The notes beneath the pieces were generated by a model. That model worked only from the letters and a program-made list of their open reading frames with translations. It had not been told where the DNA came from and made no database searches. Below, piece after piece: positions 55,565 to 64,000 of a stretch of DNA of 64,000 nucleotides (position 1 is the first letter of the stretch; every line of letters begins with the position of its first letter). Source of the DNA: Panicum virgatum (Eukaryota > Streptophyta > Magnoliopsida > Poales > Poaceae); contig NC_053143.1 of assembly GCF_016808335.1 (NCBI RefSeq), forward strand, positions 3,381,398-3,445,397. The letters run 5' to 3'. A program made the translations under genes and the position numbers.

Positions 55565-57964
55565 ATGTCCCGCCGTGTGAGCACGGCCCTTGGCCGATGC
55601 TTGGAGCTGGAGCGCGTCATCACCAGCCGCTTCCACTCGGGAAGCCTCGGCCTCGACGATGCCGTCAAGCTGTTCGACGAATTGCTCCTGGTCGCCAGGC
55701 CCGCTTCGGTTGGCGCCTTCAACAAGCTCCTCACCGTCGTCTCTCGCGCCCAAAGAAGGGGCTCCTCAACCTCTGCGCTCGTCATCTCCCTCTTCAACTG
55801 GATGGTCCGTGCCACTGCCTCCCCAAATAAGGTAGCTGCTGCTCCCGACCTGCACACCTACAACATCATCATCTGCAGCTTCCGTAGCATGGGCTGCCTT
55901 GAGCTCAGTTTCGCCGCCTTTGGTCTCATCATTAAGACGGGTTTTAGGGTGGATGCCACAGTCATCAATCAGCTTCTCAAAGGTCTCTGTGAAGGGAAGA
56001 GGGTGCACGAGGCAATGGATATATTGCTCCGACGAATGTCTGAGTTTGGCTGCTCGCCAGATGTATTTTCGTACAGCACAATTCTAAAGGGCTTATGCAA
56101 CGAAAAGAGAGTTGAGGAGGCACTTGAGCTGCTCCACATGATGGAAGGTGATGGAGGTGGTAGCTGCCCACCAAATGTTGTGTCGTACAATACCGTCATC
56201 AATGGCTTGTTTAGAGGTGGCCATGTGGACAGAGCTTACACCCTATTTCGTGAAATGGGTGACTCGGGGGTTTCGCCGGATGTTGTGACCTACAACACAG
56301 TCATTGATGGCCTGTGCAAAGCTCAAGCGGTTGATAAGGCCGAGGGTGCCCTTCAACAGATGATTCATAAAGGTGTCAAGCCAAATAATCGAACATATAC
56401 TTGTCTGATCCATGGATATTGCTCTTCAGGACAAGGGAAAGAGGTGGTTCGAATGCTCAAAGAAATGTCCGCACATGGTCATCAGCCAAATGTTGTCACT
56501 TGTAATTTGCTGCTGGACTATCATTGCAAGAATGGAAGATGCACAGAGGCTAGAAAGATTTTTGATTCTATGATTGAAAAGGGCATAAAACCTAATGTAA
56601 CTGCATATAATACTCTGCTTAATGGGTATGCTACCAAAGGAGCTCTTTCTGATATCCATGGTCTCTTGGATTTGATGTCAGGAAATGATGTTTCACCTGA
56701 CCATTATACCTTTAACATAGTTCTCTGTGCGTATGGTAAATGTGGTATGATAGATGAAGCAATGCATATATTTGACCAAATGAGGCAGCAAGGGTTGAGT
56801 CCTAATCTTGTCAGCTACGGAGCAATAATAGATGCACTTTGCAAGTTGGGAAAAGTGGATGAGGCTATGCTTAAATTCAATCAGATGATCAATGAAGGGG
56901 TGCCTCCTGATATCGTTGTTTTTAACTCACTAGTTTATGGACTGTGCACTATTGACAAATGGGACAAGGCTGAGGAATTATTTTCTGAAATGCTGAATCA
57001 AGGGATCCATCCCAATACCATATTTTTCAACACAATAATGCGTAACCTTTGCAATGGAGGATGGGTCATGGAAGCCCAGAGTCTACTTGACTTGATGGTA
57101 CGTGTAGGTGTGAGACCTAATTGTATCTCTTACAATACATTAATTGATGGCTACTGCTTAGCTGGTAGGATGAAGGAAGCTATGAAGTTACTTGATGATA
57201 TGGTCAGAGTTGGCTTGGAACCAGATGACTTTTCTTATAATACTTTGATACATGGCTATTGTAGAGCTGGCAGGATAGATGATGCAGTTACACTGTTCAG
57301 AGAAATGTTAAGCAATGAAGTTAAGCCTGGGATTGTCACTTATAGCATTGTACTTCATGGTTTATTTCAGTCTGGGAAATTTTCTGAAGCAAAAGAACTC
57401 TATCTCAATATGATCAACAGTGGAATGCAGCTGAACATTTACACATACAACATAATTCTGAATGGTCTTTGCAAAAATAATTGTGTTGATGAGGCATTTA
57501 AATTATTTCAGAGTCTATGTTCTAAGGATTTTCAACTTAACATCATTACCTTCACCATTATGATTGATGCTTTGCTTAAAACTGGCAGAAAGAAAGATGC
57601 TATGGATATGTTCGATGCTATATCTGCCTATGGTTTAGTCCCAAATGTTGTGACCTATCGCTTAATGATACAAAATCTCATTAAAGAAGGGTTACTAGAA
57701 GAGTCTGACAATCTGTTTTTAGCAATGGAAAAGAGTGGATGCACTCCAGACTCATGTATGCTAAATTCTCTTGTTAGGAGTCTGTTGCATGGAGGTGAGA
57801 TAGAGATGGCTGGGGCTTACCTCTCCAAAATTGATGAGATGAACTTCTCACTTGAGGCATCCACTACTTCCTTGCTAATATCAGTTTTCTCGAGGGAGGA
57901 ATATCGGCACCATGCAAAGTCTGTGCCTGAAAAGTATCATTTTCTTGTGGATGTCGAGAAATGA
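55565..57964 (+). CDS. Restorer-of-fertility-like (RFL) pentatricopeptide repeat protein
   Basis: Intronless, 799 residues. About 18 tandem 35-residue P-class PPR motifs begin near residue 98 (LHTYNIIICSF) and run to about 730 (VVTYRLMIQNL), followed by a non-repeat tail with NFSLEAST and PEKYHFLVDVEK. The leader MSRRVSTALGRCLELERVI is basic and acid-poor, consistent with mitochondrial import. Motif order and the conserved blocks DAVKLFDELL, GFRVDA, AMDILLRRM, NGRCTEARK and GYATKGAL closely follow rice Rf1-type proteins. These bind specific mitochondrial transcripts and can restore male fertility by causing their processing. There is no C-terminal E, DYW or SMR domain. No frame breaks were seen. 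Whether it restores fertility cannot be told from sequence. Confidence 0.96.
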   Translation: MSRRVSTALGRCLELERVITSRFHSGSLGLDDAVKLFDELLLVARPASVGAFNKLLTVVSRAQRRGSSTSALVISLFNWMVRATASPNKVAAAPDLHTYNIIICSFRSMGCLELSFAAFGLIIKTGFRVDATVINQLLKGLCEGKRVHEAMDILLRRMSEFGCSPDVFSYSTILKGLCNEKRVEEALELLHMMEGDGGGSCPPNVVSYNTVINGLFRGGHVDRAYTLFREMGDSGVSPDVVTYNTVIDGLCKAQAVDKAEGALQQMIHKGVKPNNRTYTCLIHGYCSSGQGKEVVRMLKEMSAHGHQPNVVTCNLLLDYHCKNGRCTEARKIFDSMIEKGIKPNVTAYNTLLNGYATKGALSDIHGLLDLMSGNDVSPDHYTFNIVLCAYGKCGMIDEAMHIFDQMRQQGLSPNLVSYGAIIDALCKLGKVDEAMLKFNQMINEGVPPDIVVFNSLVYGLCTIDKWDKAEELFSEMLNQGIHPNTIFFNTIMRNLCNGGWVMEAQSLLDLMVRVGVRPNCISYNTLIDGYCLAGRMKEAMKLLDDMVRVGLEPDDFSYNTLIHGYCRAGRIDDAVTLFREMLSNEVKPGIVTYSIVLHGLFQSGKFSEAKELYLNMINSGMQLNIYTYNIILNGLCKNNCVDEAFKLFQSLCSKDFQLNIITFTIMIDALLKTGRKKDAMDMFDAISAYGLVPNVVTYRLMIQNLIKEGLLEESDNLFLAMEKSGCTPDSCMLNSLVRSLLHGGEIEMAGAYLSKIDEMNFSLEASTTSLLISVFSREEYRHHAKSVPEKYHFLVDVEK

Positions 57965-58081
57965 GGATTATTTCAGAGGAATTGGATTCTCAACTTTGTT
58001 GAGACATCTCTATGTGACTCCTAAATTTGTTGGAGTGATTGTCTCTCCAATGCGGTTATTATTTATGTCTGAAGATCTAAT

Positions 58082-58395
58082 AAAAACTCGGCTGGGTGGG
58101 GAAAGACCGCCCCACCGGTATTAACTTAAGAAGAAGCCTCGGCTTCCCCGACTGAGAAAATCCCCGAACCCTGGCCCTGTCCTGACACTGGGAGACGTAA
58201 CCCCTGGGAACTGTGCCTGGGCCATGTAAGGGTCCTCAGGCCGACCTGGGCCGTCTCACACCAGTGCTTTGGCACACGGGGTCAGCGAGGGGATTTTTTT
58301 ACCCTCAGTCTGAAATTCGCTCCCACGGGGAGTCGAACTTAGGACCTGAGGGGTGCCGCCGGAGTGACTAACCAACTGGGCTAGCATCCTTTGGC
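58082..58395 (-). mobile_element. tRNA-derived SINE with 14 bp target duplication
   Basis: TCTGAAGATCTAAT is duplicated perfectly at 58068-58081 and 58396-58409. On the minus strand the 5' end carries an A-box-like TAGCCCAGTTGGTTAG and, about 35 bases later, a B-box-like GTTCGACTCC, the internal RNA polymerase III promoter of a tRNA-derived SINE. The body is GC-rich and the 3' end is short and A/T-rich. Length is 314 bp. It lies ~120 bases after the PPR stop codon, probably in the 3' UTR or just beyond. Confidence 0.88.
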
Positions 58396-58409
58396 TCTGA
58401 AGATCTAAT

Positions 58410-59550
58410 TACTTGACTTATTATGTGGTCTCCTTTATTCAGAGAAATGCTATCATGATAGTGCTCTTTAGTATCAAGTTTATCACCAAGTGAAATTTAT
58501 CTTGCTTTCAGTTGCAGTTATGTTTAGAACAGATATCAATTTACAAGTTAATGGTACAACAAAGTTTAGATGCTTTTTGTTGCACAATTTGTTAAGGAAT
58601 CGCGCAGTCCCGAGGATAAAATCAATCAAAAGTGTTTACTGCTTGCAAATCAATGGATCTCGTAAATTCAATACTTGGTAGGTAAATTGCTAGTCAAATA
58701 CACTATCGTATCTGCTTCAAGATATCTGGGCTGTTATATATAAGAGATTCTGCACATAATGTATTTCTGCAATCGTTACAGTCCACAACTAGGCACACTC
58801 GAAATCTTTGCAGTTTAGTACATCTGACTGTAACCACAGAACGGTGCGTGGGTAGCAATCTGCTGCTCCCTGCTCTTGTGCATCTGTGGAGGTCCCCCCA
58901 TGATTGGGTTTGCTTTCCATCAGAGATCTCATCAGTCACAGGGATCTGAACTTCTGGCCGTGGATCAGGATTGTTCAGCAAAACTGTGATGCTATACCAC
59001 CAGCACGGAACACATATAGATCACGCTGAATCAGTTATAAATAATCGCAGGTTCAGAGATTAACTGGGCATCATCTTACTTGTACAGAAATAGGGCATTG
59101 GATTCAGAGCACATGGTGCTGCAGCAGACGTATGAACACAAACGCTATGTCTGAATGAGAGCATTCCCAGCTACACGCTGGCAAGATGGCAAGTGGTGCT
59201 CTTGCTGTTCAGGAAGAAATTTTTACATGCGTACCTGAGTGAGACGGCTGCATTAGCAGCTAATCTCCTGTATCCTCAGACAAGCGTGTTCACGTCTGTT
59301 TATTCTCCAGTACAGAAATAGTCTCAGTGTCGTTTGCTATCATCACATGGGACTAATCAAGATTCACTTCATCCTGCTCGTGCCAACAGCACTACAGCAG
59401 GTATTAGCTTACAGCAAATGTACTGCTGTAGCAATCATCTCTCTATGGGCTAGCTACCTCAAAATGTGAAAAGACTGCAGTTAGCTGTTTTGAGTATGAC
59501 TGGCAAAAAAAAAAGGCTTTCTTTTTTCCCCTCCAGCAAGAAACCTGAAT
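58410..59550. other. Intergenic, no gene supported
   Basis: AT-rich with short frames. No domain, RNA gene or element boundary was recognised. Confidence 0.55.
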
Positions 59551-59583
59551 TATATTTATATATATATATACACACACACACAC
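59551..59583. repeat. (TA)n(CA)n microsatellite
   Basis: A TA-rich run passes directly into about seven CA units just before the MITE array. Confidence 0.85.
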
Positions 59584-59645
59584 TTTATGTTAAAGCCCCA
59601 GCACTCCGCGAGCCGCTAGGCAGGCCACGTCGGCCAAAAAAAATT

Positions 59646-60855
59646 CGGCCGTCCGATCACAATCCGATGGCTACGGATGAAAAGGAATTTTGCTATTTCG
59701 GAGTATTAAATAAAATCTATTTACAAAACCTTTTGTACGGATGGGTTGTAAATCACGAGACGAATCTAATGAGCATACTTAATTCATGGTTAACTCATAA
59801 TTAGTGAACAATTACTGTAGCATTACTGTTACAAATCATAGATTAAGTAGGCTCATTATATTAGTCTCGCGATTTACAAACTATCCGTGTAAAAAAAATT
59901 GTAAATAGATTTTATTTAGTATTCCATGCATGTGCTCAAATATTCGATGTGATGTTTTTGGGATAAAATTTTTGAATCTAATCACGGCCCTAATTTCAAT
60001 ATGTGAATGCCCCGAAGGTCGGCGCAATCGGCCGTCCGATCACGATCCGATGGCTACGGATAAAAGAGAATCTTGCTATTTCGGAGTACTAAATAAAATC
60101 TATTTACAAAACTTTTTGCACGGATAGGTTGTATCTTGCTATTTCGAAGTACTAAATAAAATCTATTTACAAAACCTTTTGCACGGATGGGTTGTAAATC
60201 ACGAGACGAATCTAATGAGAATACTTAATTCATGATTAACTCATAATTAGTGAATAATTACTGCAGTATCACTGTTGAAAATTATAGATTAAGTGGGCTC
60301 ATTAGATTCGTCTTCCGATTTACAATCTATCAGTGTATAAAGTTTTCTAAATAGATTTTATTTAGTATTCCATGCATGTGCTCAAATATTCGATGTGACG
60401 TTTTTGGGATAAAATTTTTGAATCTAATCACGGCCCTAATTTCTATATGTGAATGCCTCGAAGGTCGGCGCAATCGGCCGTCCGATCGCGATCCAATGGC
60501 TACGGATGAAAGATAATCTTACTATTTCGGAGTACTAAATAAAATCTATTTACAAAACCTTTTGCACGGACGAGTTGTAAATCACAAGACGAATCTAATG
60601 AGCATATTTAATTCATGATTAACTCATAATTAGTGAACGGTTACTGTAGCATTACTGTTGCAAATCATAGATTAAGTAGGCTCATTAGATTCGTCTTGCG
60701 ATTTACAACCTATCCGTGTAAAAAGTTTTGTAAATAGATTTTATTTAGTATTCCATGCATGTGCTCAAATATTTGATGTGACGTTTTTGGGATAAAATTT
60801 TTGAATCTAATCACGGCCCTAATTTCTATATGTGAATGCCCCGAAGGTCGGTACA
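59646..60855. repeat. Three tandem copies of a Tourist-like MITE unit
   Basis: Units start with CGGCCGTCCGATC at 59646, 60029 and 60475, each about 380 bases long and ending 'tgccccgaaggtcgg' or a close variant. All contain the 'cgagacgaatctaatgag' and 'ggctcattagattcgtct' tracts of the MITE family. Unit 2 is longer because it holds a 63 bp internal tandem duplication (60070-60132 and 60133-60195). Confidence 0.88.
60070..60195. repeat. 63 bp tandem duplication inside array unit 2
   Basis: Two adjacent 63-base copies begin ATCTTGCTATTTCG and differ at only a few positions. Neither neighbouring unit has the duplication, so it arose after or during array formation. Confidence 0.9.
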
Positions 60856-61069
60856 AGGGCAGACCGGGCACGTCAGTAAAAAAAAGATTCCCACCATTCG
60901 ATTCTAAATTGACGGTGCATGTGATTGGCCGCGCCATCGTTATCTTTGAGGCCTTGAAACACGAATGGTCCACGCGTCAGCTCTCCATTCGATCACTGCA
61001 AAATATATGAATCTAGAACTCTCGACCGGTAATTTTGGTGGCCTTCGAATGGGTGTGTGCTCTACTGCA

Positions 61070-61208
61070 ATGACGGTAGTGAAGCTAGGCCGGAGAGCCA
61101 CGCGGCGAGTTTGGGCGGGCCGCCCGGCACGCCCTCAATGGGTGCGGCGAGTTCATGCCGTCACCAGCGGGCGACCCGGCCTCGCTCCGGTACGCCGCGG
61201 TGCCGTAG
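61070..61208 (+). pseudogene. Mini zinc finger (ZF-HD dimerisation domain) relic
   Basis: Frames on the plus strand carry a ZF-HD/MIF-type domain: a VVKLG start, then SHAASLGG, and in the frame after a small insertion HALNGCGEFMPSPAGDPASL. The functional domain continues CAACGCHRNFH, but here it reads RYAAVP and stops (TAG at 61206-61208). Zinc-binding Cys and His residues are therefore lost. MIF proteins are small interfering partners of ZF-HD homeodomain factors in hormone and growth control. The relic has at least one frameshift, a premature stop and substituted ligands. Confidence 0.68.
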
Positions 61209-61519
61209 GTCGGGCACAATAGCCGCGCATTGCATGGTGACGAGATGCCCGAGAACCGCTCCCGGCCGCCTTCGACGGCGAGATTGAGACGTCGGATTTC
61301 AGCTACTATTTTTTTCGCCTTTTTGCTTTAAAAATAAATGTCCTATTTCTATCTATGTATATCCATTTGTCTATACATCTACTACAAACCTCTATATAAA
61401 CTTATATTACCAAACGGAAACAAGTAAATAAATTACGCGCGCCAAGGCACTCGTACCTGTACTAAAGTGCCAAGATTTGGGGCTCTCCCATGAGTTGTGG
61501 CCCCACGTAAGACCCACAC
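61209..61519. other. Spacer, no feature seen
   Basis: GC-rich to about 61290, then AT-rich with no supported gene or element. Confidence 0.5.
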
Positions 61520-61655
61520 ACTGTTCATGTGGGTCCCACATACTATTTAGGTGGGGCCCACGTACTATTCAGGCGGGACCCACATACTATTCAGGCGGGA
61601 CCCACGTACTATTCAGGCGAGACTCAAGTGGGACCCACGTACTATACAAGTGAGA
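61520..61655. repeat. Tandem repeat of a ~22 bp unit
   Basis: Five or so diverged copies of a unit like GGCGGGACCCACGTACTATTCA occur head to tail. The last is partly rearranged. Confidence 0.8.
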
Positions 61656-62149
61656 CCTGCACACATTGTTTGGTGGAGCCTACGGTTCTATTAAGTGGGT
61701 CTATCTTTCAAAAAATATATCTTTCTTCCATTATTTGACAATATAAAATATATTTAATTATTTCCTGCATATAAAAATAATAACTAGATTTTGTATACTA
61801 CATTCATATGTGGCAGTCCTACTATTTTTTGGGTTTCGCTTTCATTTCGTAAACTCACAAAATATAATTAACTATTCATTCATTGCTAATCTTACTTAGT
61901 TCCCTAGAAAAATCAATAATTAATGTAACCCAATCCATCAAATATATCTATTAATGCAAAAAAAATCAATTTCTAAGGAAAAATTATCTGTACCTTTATA
62001 ATAAAATGCTTGGGATTTGCGCGCTCTCGGACTCTGAACTACTATGCCGCTTTACTGTAACTTTTAGATTTGATTTAATACATCGATGCAATGTTGCTTC
62101 GAATATAGTAGCGTGTCGTGGTGTGGAAAACCACAGCCGGGTGGCGGAA
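61656..62149. other. AT-rich spacer, no gene seen
   Basis: Low-complexity AT-rich sequence. A GC-content change near 62150 marks the start of the LTR-like region. Confidence 0.5.
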
Positions 62150-64000
62150 TGCACCCGCCTAATCCTAAGTGTAGGATGTGCTTGGGACAGTCAAGGAATG
62201 TTCGATCTAGAGGCGTAAGAACACGGAAGCACACAAGGATTTAGAGTGGTTCGGGCCGCCGGAGCGTAATACCCTACGTCCACTGTGTGATGTATTGTCT
62301 GAGCTTGTGTGCAAGTTGGGGGAGGAGCTATGCCAGTCTCTGCATGTGTGAAAACTTGTGGAACCTCTGGAATCCCACTTCTACTGTGCGTGCTCTCCCT
62401 TTTATAAGCCCAAGGGGAGCAGTACACTGAGCGCGACCCCGACAGGTGGGCCCGGCGATGTATTATAAACTACACTTTGGCTTTCAATGCCTCTGATTCG
62501 GAGATCTTGTCGTCGGCCTCCGTGCATAGCTTCTGACCAGGGATGGTCTTGAGCTGTCCTGTCGGAGTAGTCTAACCTCTGCAGCCGCGCGTCGAGGTTA
62601 TGATGAAGCGCCGAACTACTGACTCAGTCCGCTGTAGCAGCATGCACTGTTGCTCCAGTTAGTAGCTGGCCATCATGACTTGTCGCCCACGCGCGCGGCG
62701 CTGAGACACTGCTGCGTGCCTCGGTAACAGACGAGCTGCCTTGAAAACAGGCGGGCTTACCGTGTTGTCTTGTCACGCCTGTGCAGTCTTCCAGAAGTCG
62801 TCCCATGCCCTGGTCTGACAGCGCACGTCCCAACCACCAGCATTTAATGCGGCAGGAGGGCTGGCTTCAGACAGAAGACTCGTGCCTGTGGGACACATGG
62901 CGGCACCGGACCCGGGGGTCGGCGGCCGCGCCCACAGGGGCACGTGGCGGTTCCGGACCCCTACCCAAGCAGGGAGCGGAGGTCCGGAGGTCGGCCCTGT
63001 GGGACACGTGGCGGCGCCGGACCCTGGGGTCGGCGACCGCGCCCATAGGGGCTTGCGAGGGCTCCGGACTCCTACCCAAATAGGGTGCTGGGTCCGGATC
63101 CCTTAGCTGGCTCGATGACTCGGGCCTCCTGGAGGTCCAGCTTCCACTTGTAGAGGCCCAAGTCCGGCCCGCGGAGGTTTGGGACCTGTACGCGGGGGTC
63201 CGGACCCGTGGTCCATGGTTGCCGCTCCTGAGCGCCTTAGTCCTTGTCTTGTAGGAGAGGGTACTCCTGTCTGAGCGTACCGACAGTGGCCCCCGGGCCC
63301 ACCTGCGGGTGAGGTACGAACCCGCAGGTGGGGCCAGAACAATGTCGGAGTCGTCGGGAAACGCCGTTCTTCCCGCCCTGTATTCTGCTGTCGAGCGCTT
63401 GCGTTGCTTGAAGTCCGCCCTCGGCTCATGCCTTGTCGCCAAGGGTCAGGAGCCTGTTCGGATGGCGGCCGAGCAGCCCTGCACATGACTTAGGATCGGC
63501 GTTTAGTAACATACCCACGTGGTCCCAAATCCTATTGGCAAAGGTCCTTTGAGATACGCAGCCGAACCTGTGGAACAAAGCTTAGGAGGCCAGCCCTCAA
63601 GCTAGAATGAGGTCCGGACCTCTAGGTACGCAGTTCCGGGTACTAGGGCACCTGTTACAGAGTGGTGGAGTGCACAAGCTTAGGGTACGGAACCAGGCTA
63701 AGCGGCTGCACAGGGCTCCGGACCACCCCCGGGAACAAGTACCTCTTCCCCGAAGCATGTTCCTAAGGACCCGGACCCCCCTCTAGCAGTGAGGGGGTCC
63801 CAAACTGAACCACATGCCGACCGACTCAATTCGGACACAGGAGTGGGAACCACGCGGGGGTTAGCGCAAATAGAATGCATAGATTGAAATTGAAATGTAA
63901 CATCCTTAGAGGCGAACTGAGAATAAACTTTTCCTTTATAACTAGTTGTACATGAGATATGCGATGTAAGCCAGAACACGGGTTTATGAGGCCAGAGCTG
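62150..64000 (-). mobile_element. LTR-retrotransposon region (probable LTR), running off the window
   Basis: From about 62150 the sequence has the look of a large grass gypsy-type LTR, for example 'ggatttagagtggttcggg...ccctacgtccactg'. On the minus strand a TATA-like CTTATAAAAG lies at about 62398-62407. The right end is outside the window, so exact ends, target duplication and solo or full-length status are unknown. No gag-pol frame is present. Confidence 0.5.
62886..63107. repeat. Two tandem ~111 bp units inside the LTR-like region
   Basis: Copies beginning CTGTGGGACAC at 62886 and 62997 share 'tggcggc', 'ggtcggcg', 'ccgcgccca' and 'ctacccaa' in the same order. This is the kind of short tandem repeat often found in LTR U3 regions. 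Confidence 0.75.

Noticed and set aside
61520..61655. CRISPR-like spacing of short repeats
   Set aside because: The repeats are directly adjacent with no unique spacers, and the DNA is plant nuclear.

Overview
This is plant nuclear DNA, almost certainly from a grass (Poaceae) and probably a panicoid. The evidence is GT-AG introns, GC-rich first exons, a grass-type phytosulfokine precursor, a rice-Rf1-like PPR gene, and a dense population of grass-type transposons (Tourist and Stowaway MITEs, hAT elements, a Helitron, truncated LINEs, a tRNA-derived SINE and large gypsy-type solo LTRs). There are no bacterial features. All calls come from reading the sequence; no database search was run.

Seven gene models are supported. 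(1) 10315-17646 (+): a six-exon DEAD-box-like protein whose helicase motifs are degenerate, with a 4.6 kb Helitron in its fourth intron. (2) 20713-21157 (+): a phytosulfokine precursor carrying YIYTQ. (3) 31598-34360 (+): adenylosuccinate synthetase with a plastid-type leader. (4) 36057-38590 (+): a two-domain histidine phosphatase of the 2-carboxy-D-arabinitol-1-phosphatase type. (5) 39138-40483 (+): a seipin with one in-frame stop. (6) 50518-51456 (+): a DUF868 protein. (7) 55565-57964 (+): an intronless restorer-of-fertility-like PPR protein. Broken genes are a DUF538 secreted protein (7932-8823, -), a one-exon stress-response A/B-barrel fragment (54671-54795, -) and a mini-zinc-finger relic (61070-61208, +).

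Layout: 1-7900 is repeat-rich (LINE, hAT, Stowaway, retroelement remnants). 7.9-21.2 kb holds the DUF538 relic, the helicase-like gene and the PSK gene. 22.1-31.3 kb is a nested island: a LINE-like fragment split by a 4.1 kb solo LTR, which is itself split by a 3.8 kb solo LTR, each with a perfect 5 bp target duplication. 31.5-40.5 kb is a gene cluster (PURA, phosphatase, seipin). 40.5-50 kb is repeats. 50.5-58 kb holds the DUF868 and PPR genes. 58-64 kb is repeats, with a SINE, a tandem MITE array and a large LTR running off the end.

The genes do not form one pathway. Three have organellar or metabolic roles (purine synthesis, Rubisco-inhibitor phosphatase type, mitochondrial RNA processing), one encodes a peptide hormone and one a lipid-droplet factor. 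The most notable observations are the seipin nonsense codon, the DUF538 gene split by a 183 bp hAT MITE, the precisely bounded Helitron and nested solo LTRs, an LTR palindrome built from two TGACGTCA sites beside W-boxes, and a 43 bp LINE insertion.
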